DNA of 64,000 nt from Nitrospira sp. SG-bin2 (GCA_002083405.1 LVWT01000050.1:36389-100388), one strand, 5' to 3'. Positions 45,931 through 55,700 are shown, counted from the stretch's first letter. Made by a program: numbers and translations. The notes: a model not told the origin generated them from the letters alone.

Positions 45931-48180
45931 CTACTGCGTGACGGCGGGGTCCAGAAGGAAGTGCGCGGGTTCCATTGTCTCCGCAGACCAGACTAACACT
46001 TTCCGGTCGAGTGTAGAGACGACCAGATGTTTCCCGTCACCTGTCCAATGCAGATAGTAGGGCATTTTCACCGAGAATGTTTTCTTTCTTTCCTGATCCT
46101 CCAGATTCCAGACGGACACCTGTTCTCCGACTCTTGTGGCAGCCCATCGATTCAACGGATCGACGGCCAAAGACGCACCTAGCGCCAACGTTGCGCCCTT
46201 CTCGACAACTTCAGTATCTCCATTCGTGAATCTATCCAGGCCGGCGACAGGGCCGTTGCGCCTCGGATCCCAGACCGTGAGGGCAGATGCCATGGGATTC
46301 CTGGTGCGGGCTGTCGTGGCCAGATAGGAACGTCTCCATCCAAGGCCCGACCAGTTTTCAGGAAATCCCGCAGGCCTGTCGATCTCGGTCCACGTCTCTA
46401 TATCCCAGGCAACCTGTCCGGTCTGTGAAGCGGTCAATAGGAATGGACTGCCGTCCAACATGGCCAGCGTGAGCACGGCCTCCGCTTGCGTCGATCGCTT
46501 TCTGACACATCCCTTCCCATCGCAGGACTCAGACGCGCTCATATGCAAAAGTTCCTTCACCACCTCGCGCGTATTCAAGTCCACGATCGACACCTTCGGC
46601 TGCTCTCCCGCAATGGCCAGCAATCGATTGCCGGGAAGAAATTGCAGCGCATTGATCTGCCCCTGCCGGCTCGAATAGGGTGGGAATTCACGCCATGTCC
46701 GGGTGTCCCACAGACGGACCTCTCCCTGAGCGGTGCCCACTGCCAGAATGGTCCCATCAGCACTGAACCCCAACGCACTGGCCGGCGCGGCCAGCTTCAG
46801 CCGACGCAAGAGCGTTCCTTTTCCGGGATTCCAGACCTTGAGCAGACCGTCATCACCGGTCGTGACAAGGAGATTAGTTGTTGGAGACGTCGCCATCGTG
46901 CGTAACGCCGATGCATGGACAAACGCCGAACCGGCCGATGGAGCAGAGGACCCGGCAGCGTGCGGAGACGGCGGCGGCGCGCGTTTGGCGAGGATTTTCG
47001 CTTGCGGTTGGCTGGGGTCCAGAACAAGCTCAGGTGCTCGCGTGCTGACGTCCCAGACAGACACCTTTCCAGCCACCTCGGCATTCCGCCCGCCATTCAT
47101 CTCCACGAGAATCTTCGACCCATCAGGCGACCATCTGAGCAGCCCGACACCCGGCCCCATGTTGCGGCACTCGTCTCCGCATAGATCCGGCAACATCGTA
47201 CCGGTCCGCAGATCCCAGATCTGCAGCGTGGAGGGATGTTCCGGCTGCCCGACCAAATGGTCACCGTCATCGGAAATATCGGCCGTATGGAGCTGGATGT
47301 TGGACCGCGCGCCCCGTGCCCGATCCACATAGGTGAATTCCGTCAAAGCCAGCAACCTGCCCGATTCAACCTCGAAGACCGGATAACTCCATTGCCCGTT
47401 GCCCGCCACAAGCCGGCTGCCGTCGAGTGAAAACACACGAGGCACCAAACGGCCGCGCGCGCCTTCTGCGCTCGTCAACGTAGCCCGCGCGTGAATCGTG
47501 CGTTGTTCCGTATCAAGCAGCAGTATCGTATTCCCGATACTCGCCGCCAATATCGGACTGCCCGGCGCAAAGAGCAGATCGTGCGGGTGCCCGTCTTTCA
47601 TCACCATATCGCGCACGGCCGTGCCCAGAAGGTCATAGAGGAGAATTTTCCGGCCCTGTGTCACCGCCAGTGTCTTTGTGTCGGGCGACGCGGCAGCCGA
47701 GAGCACGTCCTTTTCCGCATCAAGCGGAATATGCTTCAGCGGTATCAACTTATCGCCGATATGCCAGACGCTGACCGCCTCATTGCCCTGACGAACGACC
47801 ATGCGATCCGCCTCGCGCGAATAGGCCAACACGCGCATGGCTTGCTTCCCTTCCGGTGGGATCTTGGCCACAGCCATCTGGCGCTTCCAATCATAGATCG
47901 TCACGCCGTTCCCCGCACACAGCACCCAGCCGTCTTGCTTCAAGAATCTGACCTGGTCGCACTGGATTTGCGGAACCTTCCCGGCCAGGGTCTTGGCCTC
48001 GATGTCCCAGATAGCGAGATCGCCGGCCGTCTGCACGACGGCCATACGTCCATCTTCTGAAAACTCGGCAGGTACGCGGGGGAGCGCGGCAGCCGAATCG
48101 CGCGGCAGCAGCCCTTCGATGATGACTCCTATGAGAACGAGAGTATACAGCATAGGAGAAAACTCCCTGAAACCTCTCAT
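45931..48180 (-). CDS. WD40-repeat protein with signal peptide, 749 aa
   Basis: The first about 30 residues are an export signal (LYTLVLIGVIIEGLLPRDSA, ending near SAAA). The remainder is a series of WD-type beta-propeller blades. Many end in W/IWD or similar, for example DLAIWDIEA, VSVWHIGD, LQIWDLRTGT, VSVWDVSTR, LKVWNPGKG, VRLWDTRTW and VLVWSAET. At least ten blades imply one long or two stacked propellers. Such proteins are scaffolds, probably in the periplasm here. The start at 48180 has an AGGAG ribosome-binding site. Confidence 0.78.
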   Translation of the reverse strand: MRGFREFSPMLYTLVLIGVIIEGLLPRDSAAALPRVPAEFSEDGRMAVVQTAGDLAIWDIEAKTLAGKVPQIQCDQVRFLKQDGWVLCAGNGVTIYDWKRQMAVAKIPPEGKQAMRVLAYSREADRMVVRQGNEAVSVWHIGDKLIPLKHIPLDAEKDVLSAAASPDTKTLAVTQGRKILLYDLLGTAVRDMVMKDGHPHDLLFAPGSPILAASIGNTILLLDTEQRTIHARATLTSAEGARGRLVPRVFSLDGSRLVAGNGQWSYPVFEVESGRLLALTEFTYVDRARGARSNIQLHTADISDDGDHLVGQPEHPSTLQIWDLRTGTMLPDLCGDECRNMGPGVGLLRWSPDGSKILVEMNGGRNAEVAGKVSVWDVSTRAPELVLDPSQPQAKILAKRAPPPSPHAAGSSAPSAGSAFVHASALRTMATSPTTNLLVTTGDDGLLKVWNPGKGTLLRRLKLAAPASALGFSADGTILAVGTAQGEVRLWDTRTWREFPPYSSRQGQINALQFLPGNRLLAIAGEQPKVSIVDLNTREVVKELLHMSASESCDGKGCVRKRSTQAEAVLTLAMLDGSPFLLTASQTGQVAWDIETWTEIDRPAGFPENWSGLGWRRSYLATTARTRNPMASALTVWDPRRNGPVAGLDRFTNGDTEVVEKGATLALGASLAVDPLNRWAATRVGEQVSVWNLEDQERKKTFSVKMPYYLHWTGDGKHLVVSTLDRKVLVWSAETMEPAHFLLDPAVTQ

Positions 48181-48192
48181 ACGCGCTCCTGG

Positions 48193-48657
48193 CTAGCGCC
48201 GTCGCATGTCCGGGACGGCATCGACGAAGTGCTCAATACCCTTTTCGTCGGTCCAACGCTGAACCGCGGCCTTGGTACTTGCCGCATTTCCTTCAAATAC
48301 CTGCCAAGGACTTGTCGTTGTCGCCTGGGCCTGATTCAGACTGCCACGCATCGAGTGATTGCTGGCATTACGAGACGACTGCGGGGCAGACGTCAAATCC
48401 GGCACAGGGTGAATTTCAGCCTGGGGTCGTCCCACCGAAGCCTGACCCTTTGTCGACGTCTTTTTCTGTGGCGCAAATTGAGAAACCGGTGGAGCCGCCT
48501 CAACTATAGGCGCCGGCTTCTTTTCAGAAACCGGCGGCGGCGTATCGGTAATGTGGAGATTCCCTTGCGCATCGGTCCATTGATAGAGTCCAGCCGTTCC
48601 CACTGCCGGGAACAACACCAGACAGAGCAAGAGGCTGAGTAGGCCATAGACATTCAT
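48193..48657 (-). CDS. DUF4124 domain protein with two repeats, 154 aa
   Basis: A signal peptide (MNVYGLLSLLLCLVLFPAVG) is followed by the DUF4124 motif LYQWTDAQGNLHITDTPP (about 26-43). A Pro/Ala-rich linker leads to a second related motif near the end, VQRWTDEKGIEHFVDAVPD. DUF4124 proteins are small periplasmic proteins of unknown role. The start at 48657 is preferred; the frame opens to 48810 only by reading through the palindromic repeat. It lies 12 bp upstream of the WD40 gene and is probably co-transcribed with it. Confidence 0.72.
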   Translation of the reverse strand: MNVYGLLSLLLCLVLFPAVGTAGLYQWTDAQGNLHITDTPPPVSEKKPAPIVEAAPPVSQFAPQKKTSTKGQASVGRPQAEIHPVPDLTSAPQSSRNASNHSMRGSLNQAQATTTSPWQVFEGNAASTKAAVQRWTDEKGIEHFVDAVPDMRRR

Positions 48658-48736
48658 CTTGATGAAAGTATAGCAGGCGGGATTCGTCACCCCTCCCCAA
48701 CCCGGCGGGAACGGCAACGGTAACGCGAGCTGACCA

Positions 48737-48830
48737 GCGCGTATCTCGTGACGCGTATTTCGTATCTCGCAAACAGGATGGAGACGGACTCCTCCCCTCC
48801 TGCGCTTCACGAGATACGCTCCACGAGTGA
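48737..48830. repeat. Palindromic intergenic element, family A, copy 5
   Basis: The left arm contains CGCGTATCTCGTGACGCG and TTTCGTATCTCGC (48738-48770). The right arm is TGCGCTTCACGAGATACGCT (48801-48820), followed by CCACGAGTGA. It lies between the DUF4124 gene and the 6S RNA candidate. Confidence 0.8.
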
Positions 48831-48904
48831 CTAAGAGCGGAGCGACTGCTTTTCAGCCCACCAGGTGATGGCAGCGCGCACAGTGACGATTGATGTGGGT
48901 GTGT

Positions 48905-49062
48905 TTGGGTGGGAGGAGCACGCACCTAACCGAGGACGATTAGGTACGACGGAGACCTTGGGAGGATTTTAGGCTTCCCAGTACAAGCTGGTCCTGCACA
49001 CCGTCCTCACGCTCGATCCCCTTATGAACCATATTCCCTCGGGGCGTTAACTCCCCCCACAA
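48905..49062 (-). ncRNA. ssrS: 6S RNA candidate (ssrS)
   Basis: On the minus strand, a 10-bp closing stem pairs GTGGGGGGAG (49060-49051) with CTCCTCCCAC (48918-48909), with one G-T wobble. Inside it lie sequences like those of known 6S RNAs: CCCGAGGGAATATGGTTCAT on the 5' side, GGGAAGCCTAAAATC (compare GAGAAGCCTTAAAACT in E. coli) after an apical hairpin (CCAG-CTTGTA-CTGG), and a small hairpin ACCTAA/TTAGGT in the 3' bubble strand. The size of about 158 nt and the perfectly spaced promoter just upstream support it. 6S RNA mimics an open promoter and sequesters sigma-70 RNA polymerase. Not confirmed by a covariance model. Confidence 0.7.
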
Positions 49063-49067
49063 GAGGT

Positions 49068-49096
49068 ACGATAGGCCTGGACCCGAATTCAGTCAA
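49068..49096 (-). promoter_or_regulatory. Sigma-70 promoter of the 6S RNA candidate
   Basis: TTGACT (49096-49091) and TATCGT (49073-49068) are separated by exactly 17 bp. The predicted start at about 49061-49063 coincides with the 5' end of the closing stem. Confidence 0.6.
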
Positions 49097-49249
49097 GTAA
49101 ACTCTTCGTCATGCACAAGGCTATTCCCGGTCCGCATGATTCATGCCATTTGTTGCCCTTTCGACTACGCTCCGGATGGCGAGGCAGTTACTTTTGCAAT
49201 CCCCCCGTTCCCTTGCAAGTCCCGAACGCTTTCGCTATCGTAGCCCGCA

Positions 49250-50872
49250 ATGGACCTGCCTCGTTCGCGCCAGATTCTCTTTGCCTGCGCGAGCGGTGTC
49301 TTATTACCGCTGTGCTTTCCCAACTTTGAATTCGGGTTGCTGGCCTGGGCCGCTCTGATTCCGCTGCATCTGGCCCTCGATCAGTGCTCCCGGCGGCGCG
49401 CCTTTTGGATCGGATGGCTGACCGGCCTTATCGGATTTACCGGCATCATGGAATGGGTCGTCACGGCCATGACGACCTACGGCAAGGTTCCCCTCCCCGT
49501 CAGCTACGCCATCCTCCTGCTGCTGACCGCCTATCTCGGACTCTATGTCGGGTTCTACAGTCTGGCCGTCGTCTGGCTGCGGGAGCTGATCCCGCGCTAT
49601 GGGATTTTCTTCGCCCCCTGCATCTGGGTCACGCTTGAGCTGGTCCGCACCTATGCTCTCTCGGGCCTTCCCTGGTGCCTTCTTGGCTATTCGCAATACC
49701 AGAATTTGGATCTGATTCAGATTGCGGATCACACAGGGGTCTATGGCGTCTCCTTCCTGATCGTACTGGTCAACCTGGCGATTGCCGAACTGATCTTATG
49801 GTTGATGCCCTTCTTTCGTGGTTTTCACCCGGTCAAGCTCCCATGGGAGTTGCTCACGACCACGGCAGTCCTCATGGTGCTGTCATGGCTCTATAGCTCT
49901 TCCGTGCTGATGGAGGGAAACCCCGCACAGTCAAAATTCTCCGTTACCGTGGGAGTCGTGCAACCCAACATCGACCAGGCCGTGAAATGGGATGCCGAGT
50001 ACCGCGATGAGACCATGCAGCGATTCGAGCGGCTGACCGCCAAGCTGGGCATCGGCACAGACCTGGTCGTCTGGCCGGAAGCGGCAACGCCGTTCGTCCT
50101 GGAACGGGAGCAGGACTACCAATTGAAGCTCATTGAGTGGGCGGCCCGCGCACAAGCGCCGATCCTGACTGGAAGCCCGGCGTTACGATTCTATCCGGAC
50201 CGTAGACCCTATCTCTTGAACAGCGCCTATCTGTTGGGGACAGACGGCACCCTGCTCGGCCGGTACGACAAGCACCATCTGGTGCCGTTCGGAGAATATA
50301 TTCCACTGAAATCATCGCTGCTGTTCTTTCTCGACAAGTTGGTGGAAGGGATCGGCGATTTCGAAGCAGGGCCGGGTCCGACGATTTTGTCGTTTACACC
50401 CAAGTCGTTGCGCGGCGGCAGTCCGGCCGGCTCGCGGCCCGTGAAGTTCGGCGTGGCCATTTGCTATGAAGTGATCTTCCCTGACCTGGTCCGGCGATTT
50501 GCGGACAACGGCGCGGAGTTTCTTGTCACCATCACCAATGACGGCTGGTTCGGGCCATCGTCGGCGCCTGCGCAACATTTTTCCATGGTCGTCTTCCGTT
50601 CAGTGGAAAACCATCTGGCCTTCGCGCGTTCCGCCAACACCGGAATTTCAGGCTTCATCGATCCGTACGGCCGCATCCTGGATGCGACGCCCCTGTTCAC
50701 GGAACATGCGCTGAAAGCCGCAATCCCGCTCAGGAACTCCCGCACTTTTTATAGCTACTACGGAGATGTGTTTGCCTACGGCTGTGCTATAATCTGCGCG
50801 TTTCTGTGCCTGTACGGTTACTTCCGCACGGAGGAACCCGCCCCCGGCACAACCGCTATCGAGCCCGCGTAA
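49250..50872 (+). CDS. lnt: Apolipoprotein N-acyltransferase Lnt, 540 aa
   Basis: Lnt adds the third acyl chain to lipoproteins in the inner membrane. Six or more N-terminal hydrophobic segments (about 10-215) anchor it. A nitrilase-like periplasmic domain (about 225-500) carries the catalytic triad Glu ([10 protein letters not shown]), Lys ([14 protein letters not shown]) and Cys ([11 protein letters not shown]). A final transmembrane helix ends the protein. Length is standard. It heads a plus-strand cluster with prfB, lysS, lolC and lolD. Confidence 0.96.
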   Translation: MDLPRSRQILFACASGVLLPLCFPNFEFGLLAWAALIPLHLALDQCSRRRAFWIGWLTGLIGFTGIMEWVVTAMTTYGKVPLPVSYAILLLLTAYLGLYVGFYSLAVVWLRELIPRYGIFFAPCIWVTLELVRTYALSGLPWCLLGYSQYQNLDLIQIADHTGVYGVSFLIVLVNLAIAELILWLMPFFRGFHPVKLPWELLTTTAVLMVLSWLYSSSVLMEGNPAQSKFSVTVGVVQPNIDQAVKWDAEYRDETMQRFERLTAKLGIGTDLVVWPEAATPFVLEREQDYQLKLIEWAARAQAPILTGSPALRFYPDRRPYLLNSAYLLGTDGTLLGRYDKHHLVPFGEYIPLKSSLLFFLDKLVEGIGDFEAGPGPTILSFTPKSLRGGSPAGSRPVKFGVAICYEVIFPDLVRRFADNGAEFLVTITNDGWFGPSSAPAQHFSMVVFRSVENHLAFARSANTGISGFIDPYGRILDATPLFTEHALKAAIPLRNSRTFYSYYGDVFAYGCAIICAFLCLYGYFRTEEPAPGTTAIEPA

Positions 50873-50890
50873 CGGGAGGAAGATCGTTCA

Positions 50891-52040
50891 ATGTTGTTTG
50901 ATTACGTGCAAGTCCGTGTCCGCGCCATCGGAGAGCAAGTCTCCGAGTTACGGGGGCATCTTTGACCTCGCCCGCATGACCGCCGACCTGGAAGAGCTGG
51001 AAGCCCAGATGGGGCAGCCCAATTTTTGGAGCGATGCCCGCGCCGCCGCCGCTGTCAGCCGAAAGAAAGCGACAATCGAGCGCGAACTGGCAACATGGCG
51101 CGACGTCGAATCCAAGCTGGGTGATCTGAACGCCCTCCTGGAACTGGCGACCGAAAGCGGCGATGCCGCGCTCGAACAAGAGCTGACGGCGGAGCTGAAC
51201 CGGCTGGAGCCCCGCCTTGCAGCGTTGCGTGTGGAAATGCTGTTGTCGGGCGAGCTGGATCCGAACAACGCGATTCTCGAAGTTCATCCGGGCGCCGGCG
51301 GGACAGAATCCCAGGACTGGGCGCAAATGCTGCTGCGCATGTATGTGCGGTGGGCGGAAACCAAAAAGTTCAAGGTCGAGACCTTGGATCTGCTGGCCGG
51401 TGACGAAGCCGGCGTCAAGAGCGCGACCCTCTCGATTACCGGCCCCTATGCCTACGGGTATTTAAAGGCAGAGGCCGGTGTCCACCGCCTGGTGCGCATC
51501 TCCCCGTTCGACTCCAACAAACGGCGGCATACCTCATTCGCCTCGGTATTCGTCTATCCGGAGTTGAGTGAAGACATCGACGTCGCGATCGAGGATAAAG
51601 ACCTGAGAATCGACACATTCCGCGCGGGCGGCGCCGGCGGCCAAAACGTCAACAAGGTCGAAACAGCGATCCGTATCACGCACCTGCCGACCGGCATCGT
51701 CGTGCAATGCCAGAACGAGCGCTCGCAGCTGCAGAACAGAAACGGGGCGATGAAAATTTTGAAGGCGCGTCTGTTCGAACGGGAGCAGCAGAAGAAAGAA
51801 GCGGAATTCAACGCGATCGTCGGAGAGAAGAAAGACATCGCGTGGGGCAGTCAGATCCGGTCCTATGTGTTCCAGCCCTATCAGATGGTGAAAGACCACC
51901 GGACCGCCCACGAAACCGGCGATGTCTCCTCCGTCATGGACGGCGAGATCGACGGATTTATCGAGGCCTATTTGAAGAGGAAGCTTGTCAAAGGAAGCGT
52001 CCCGGCACAAGCCGTCGGCGGACCGGACGATGATCTGTAA
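50891..52040 (+). CDS. prfB: Peptide chain release factor 2, with programmed +1 frameshift
   Basis: RF2 recognises UGA and UAA stop codons. The reading begins at ATG 50891 and reaches an in-frame TGA at codon 25 (50963-50965). Skipping the single T at 50963 enters the frame that continues to 52040. The gene is thus join(50891..50962, 50964..52040), 382 residues after the shift. The frameshift site has the expected TTACGGGGGCATCTTTGACC, with an internal Shine-Dalgarno-like GGGGG upstream of CTT TGA. Key motifs follow: [10 protein letters not shown] (GGQ region partner), tripeptide-type SPF and [13 protein letters not shown], which carries GGQ. Confidence 0.96.
50951..50966 (+). promoter_or_regulatory. 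RF2 autoregulatory frameshift site
   Basis: CGGGGGCATCTTTGAC includes a GGGGG stretch three bases ahead of the slippery CTT and the in-frame TGA (50963-50965). When RF2 is scarce, ribosomes shift +1 and make full-length RF2. Confidence 0.9.
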
Positions 52041-52089
52041 AAATTCTTTATCTGGTGCTTGATCTATCCGGTTGAGACCAGCAGAACAG

Positions 52090-52131
52090 ACCAGATGAAC
52101 CAGACAAACCAAATAGACCAAACAAACCAAT
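52090..52131. repeat. 9-bp tandem repeat upstream of lysS
   Basis: Four and a half units of the type ACCAGATGA / ACCAGACAA / ACCAAATAG / ACCAAACAA / ACCAAT end directly before the lysS start codon (52133). The short array replaces most of the prfB-lysS space. A related 9-bp repeat (AAACGAGAC-type) encodes the C-terminus of top6B. Confidence 0.75.
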
Positions 52132-52132
52132 T

Positions 52133-53614
52133 ATGGATGAACTGAACGAACAGCGGCAACAACGGATCAAGAAGCTCGATCACCTCCGCCAGGCGGGCGT
52201 GGCTCCGTACGGAGCGCGTTTCGAAGTCAAAGACCGGGCCGGCCTGCTCATCAAGCTGCACGGCGAGAAAACCAAAGAGGTCTTGGAGCAGGAGAAGATT
52301 CCCTGCACTATCGCAGGCCGCGTGGTGGCCCTCCGCCGTTTTGGAAAGGCCGGCTTTGCCGTGCTGCAAGACGGATCAGACCGCCTGCAAGTCTACCTCA
52401 AGAAGGATCTGCTCTCCGAGCAGGCCTACACCGTCACGGAACAGCTCGATCTCGGAGACTGGATCGGCGTGACCGGGGTACTCTTTCGCACCAAGACAAA
52501 TGAATTTACAGTCGAAGTACATCAATTAACGTTTCTCAGCAAAGCGCTCCGTCCCCTCCCGGAAAAGTGGCACGGGTTAACAGATGTCGAGACCCGCTAT
52601 CGCCAGCGCTACGTTGACCTCATTGCCAACCCCGAGGTCCATCAGATCTTCGCGACCAGAAGCAGGATCATCGCCGGCATCCGGGCCTTTCTGATCGAAC
52701 GGGGATTCCTGGAAGTCGAGACGCCGATGATGCATCCGATTCCTGGCGGCGCGGCAGCCAAGCCGTTTGTCACGCATCACAATGCGCTTGGCGTCGACTT
52801 ATATTTGCGCATCGCGCCGGAGCTGTACTTGAAGCGCCTAATCGTCGGCGGATTTCCACGGGTGTTCGAGATCAACCGGAACTTTCGGAACGAGGGTATC
52901 TCGACGATTCATAATCCCGAATTCACGATGCTGGAGTTTTACGTCTCCTACGCGGACTACCATGACCTGATCGTACTGACCGAAGAAATGGTCTCCTCGC
53001 TTGCCCGGCAGATTCTCGGCAAGACCGTCATCGACTATCAGGGCCGGCAGATCACGCTGACCCCCCCGTGGAGGCGCTGGTCGTACCATCAGTCGATCAT
53101 CGAAGTGAACAAGCTCGATCCCGCCGTCCTGAGCGATCGCACCCAGGCGCTGGCCGCAGCCCGGCGCCTCAACGTACCGGTCGATTCAGATGATTCGCTT
53201 TTCAATATCGTGAATGCCATTTTCGAGGAAACCGTCGAGCCCAATCTCCAGCAGCCTACGTTTATCACGGACTACCCCATCGAAATTTCGCCGCTGGCCA
53301 GACGCAAAGACTCGGACCCCTCGCTCACCGACCGGTTCGAGCTCTACATCGCAGGCAGGGAAATCGCCAATGCGTTCTCCGAGTTGAACGACCCTTTGGA
53401 TCAGCGAGAGCGATTCGAGGGCCAGGCGGCCCAGCGGGAGGCAGGGGATGAAGAAGCCCATCTCGTCGACGAGGACTTTCTCCGCGCGCTTGAGTTCGGT
53501 ATGCCCCCGACAGCCGGTGAAGGCATCGGCATCGATCGCCTGATCATGCTCTTCACCGATCAGGCCTCTATTCGCGATGTGGTGCTCTTCCCTCAATTAA
53601 GGCCTGAGAAATAG
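52133..53614 (+). CDS. lysS: Lysyl-tRNA synthetase (class II), 493 aa
   Basis: LysS charges tRNA-Lys. The N-terminal OB-fold anticodon-binding domain (about 50-145) includes IAGRVVALRRFGKAGFAVLQ. The class II core follows: motif 1 EVETPMMHPIPGGAAAKPF, motif 2 FPRVFEINRNFRNEG, and motif 3 GIGIDRLIML near the C-terminus. The C-terminal region is standard. It follows prfB, as in E. coli and many other bacteria, and is followed by lolC within 2 bp. Confidence 0.97.
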   Translation: MDELNEQRQQRIKKLDHLRQAGVAPYGARFEVKDRAGLLIKLHGEKTKEVLEQEKIPCTIAGRVVALRRFGKAGFAVLQDGSDRLQVYLKKDLLSEQAYTVTEQLDLGDWIGVTGVLFRTKTNEFTVEVHQLTFLSKALRPLPEKWHGLTDVETRYRQRYVDLIANPEVHQIFATRSRIIAGIRAFLIERGFLEVETPMMHPIPGGAAAKPFVTHHNALGVDLYLRIAPELYLKRLIVGGFPRVFEINRNFRNEGISTIHNPEFTMLEFYVSYADYHDLIVLTEEMVSSLARQILGKTVIDYQGRQITLTPPWRRWSYHQSIIEVNKLDPAVLSDRTQALAAARRLNVPVDSDDSLFNIVNAIFEETVEPNLQQPTFITDYPIEISPLARRKDSDPSLTDRFELYIAGREIANAFSELNDPLDQRERFEGQAAQREAGDEEAHLVDEDFLRALEFGMPPTAGEGIGIDRLIMLFTDQASIRDVVLFPQLRPEK

Positions 53615-53616
53615 CG

Positions 53617-54894
53617 ATGGCCCTCCCCTATGAGATTTTCGTCGGGCTCCGGTACCTGCGCGCCAAGCGCCGCAATCGGACCATTTCGCTCAATACATTT
53701 GTTTCCATCGCCGGCATCACGCTGGGCGTGGCGGCGCTGATCGGCACCGTCGGCATCATGACCGGCTTCAAGGAAGATATTCAGGCCAAGATTCTCGGGA
53801 CCACGGCCCATATCATCGTGCAGGAGCGGATGAAGGAAAACATGACGGAGTACGATCCGCTCGTAGAGAAAATACGAACGGTCCCGGAAGTCGTCGCCGC
53901 AACGCCCTTCGTGCTCCGCCAGGTCCTCCTCACCACGCAGTCCGGCGTGCAAGGCATTGTGTTGCGCGGCATCGACCCGGAGCGCGAATCCCAGGTCACC
54001 GAATTGGCCAAGAACATGGCGACGGGACAACTGGCCGATCTGCTCACACCCGTCAAGGTACGCCAGGCTCCGGTTGACGACCCGCAAGGCGAGGCGCAGA
54101 TGGTCGAAAAGCCCGGCATTATTCTCGGCAGAGAACTGGCGGGCCGGCTGGGCGTCTTTACCGGCGATATCATTAACGTCGTGTCTCCCGTCGGGCCGAT
54201 CAGCGCGATGGGCATGGTGCCGAAGATTCGCACCTTCGCCGTCGTAGGCCTCTTTCATTCCGGCATGTACGAATACGACTCCTCGCTGGCTTATATCGAA
54301 CTCGGCGAAGCGCAGAAATTCTTCAACATGGGAGACAGCGTGTCCGGCATCGAGGTGAAGGTGACGGACGTGTTCCGCGCCGACGAGATCGCCCGCAACA
54401 TCGAACACGAGCTGGGCTTCAGCCACGGCGCCAGAGATTGGATGCAGATGAACCGCAATCTCTTCTCGGCTCTGAAGCTGGAAAAAACGATGATGTTTCT
54501 GCTGCTCGTCCTGATTACGATCGTGGCCTCGTTCAACATCGTGAGCACACTCACGATGATCGTCACGGAAAAGCAGAAAGAAATCGCCATCCTCAAGGCG
54601 ATGGGCGCGACCAGGCGCAGCATCCGCCGTATCTTCATGCTGAACGGGTTGATCATCGGGTTTTCCGGAACGGCCATCGGCATCCCGCTGGGCTATGCGT
54701 TTCTGTGGCTGATCGAACGGTTTTGGACGTTCGACGCGAGCGTCTACTACATTTCGAAAATTCCCGTTCATGTGCTGGCCGAAGACGTCCTGCTCGTGGC
54801 CGGCTCGGCCATCCTGATCAGTTTTATCGCGACCGTATACCCTGCGAACCAGGCGGCCAAGCTGGAACCGGTCGCAGCATTACGCTATGAATGA
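53617..54894 (+). CDS. lolC: Lipoprotein-releasing ABC permease, LolC/LolE family, 425 aa
   Basis: The permease releases mature lipoproteins from the inner membrane for transfer to LolA. The topology is an N-terminal transmembrane helix (about 20-45, FVSIAGITLGVAALIGTVGI), a large periplasmic MacB-like domain, and three helices in the FtsX domain near the end. Those include LEKTMMFLLLVLITIVASFNIVSTL. Only one permease gene is present, so it may form homodimers, as in organisms with LolCDE replaced by LolFD-type transporters. The name lolC is used generically. It is directly followed by lolD (4 bp). Confidence 0.93.
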   Translation: MALPYEIFVGLRYLRAKRRNRTISLNTFVSIAGITLGVAALIGTVGIMTGFKEDIQAKILGTTAHIIVQERMKENMTEYDPLVEKIRTVPEVVAATPFVLRQVLLTTQSGVQGIVLRGIDPERESQVTELAKNMATGQLADLLTPVKVRQAPVDDPQGEAQMVEKPGIILGRELAGRLGVFTGDIINVVSPVGPISAMGMVPKIRTFAVVGLFHSGMYEYDSSLAYIELGEAQKFFNMGDSVSGIEVKVTDVFRADEIARNIEHELGFSHGARDWMQMNRNLFSALKLEKTMMFLLLVLITIVASFNIVSTLTMIVTEKQKEIAILKAMGATRRSIRRIFMLNGLIIGFSGTAIGIPLGYAFLWLIERFWTFDASVYYISKIPVHVLAEDVLLVAGSAILISFIATVYPANQAAKLEPVAALRYE

Positions 54895-54897
54895 CCG

Positions 54898-55581
54898 ATG
54901 CCGGTTGACGATGCCCCTATGATCAAAGTCACGGATCTTCACAAGTCCTTTTCCATGGGGTCCTATGAGCTGCCGGTCCTCAAGGGAATCAACCTTGAGA
55001 TCAAGCGCGGCGAACTGATCGCGATAGTCGGGGCCTCGGGAGCCGGGAAAAGCACCCTGCTCCATATCATCGGCACACTCGACAAGCCCAGTCGCGGCAC
55101 GGTAACCATCGATGGCCAGGATTTATTCCAACTGACGGAGACGCAGCAGGCTGATTTTCGCAATCGGCGCATCGGCTTTGTGTTCCAGTTTCATCACCTG
55201 CTGCCGGAATTCACGGCCCTGGAGAACGCCGGCATGCCGGCCCTGGTCCAGAGGCGGGATCCCGCCTCTGTCGAAGCCGAAGCAACCGCGATGCTCACCG
55301 AAGTAGGATTGGGGGCGCGCCTGCAGCACAAGCCTGGTGAGCTGTCCGGCGGCGAACAACAGCGTGTCGCGATGGCGCGGGCATTAATGCAGAAACCGGA
55401 TCTCGTATTGGCCGATGAACCGACGGGCAATCTGGACACCCATAGCGGAGACGCCTTGTTCGGACTGATGCGGGACTTGAATAAAGCCCGTGGAACCACC
55501 TTCATTATCGTGACACATAACGACAAGTTGTCCGCCCAGGCCGACCGCATCGTTTACATGCAGGATGGCATGATCGTCTAA
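54898..55581 (+). CDS. lolD: Lipoprotein-releasing ABC ATPase LolD, 227 aa
   Basis: This energises the LolC/E permease. It has Walker A GASGAGKSTLLH, Q-loop FVFQFHHLLPEFTALEN, signature LSGGEQQRVAMA, Walker B LVLADEPTGNLD and the H-loop IVTHND. The start at 54898 adds seven residues before MIKVTDLHKSF; an ATG at 54919 is an alternative. Gene order lolC-lolD is conserved in many Gram-negatives. Confidence 0.95.
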   Translation: MPVDDAPMIKVTDLHKSFSMGSYELPVLKGINLEIKRGELIAIVGASGAGKSTLLHIIGTLDKPSRGTVTIDGQDLFQLTETQQADFRNRRIGFVFQFHHLLPEFTALENAGMPALVQRRDPASVEAEATAMLTEVGLGARLQHKPGELSGGEQQRVAMARALMQKPDLVLADEPTGNLDTHSGDALFGLMRDLNKARGTTFIIVTHNDKLSAQADRIVYMQDGMIV

Positions 55582-55700
55582 CAGCATGCTGAAACAATTC
55601 GCCAGCTGTGTTCTCGCATCCTACTAATTGTTGACCGATCGCGCCTCACAGGGCATGCTGATGTTGAGTTAAAACGCAAACCGCTGCTGATAGGGTCCGC

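Noticed and set aside
50898..52040. prfB called from an ATG at 50898
   Set aside because: It ignores the RF2 frameshift site; the conserved in-frame start is at 50891 followed by a +1 shift at 50963.
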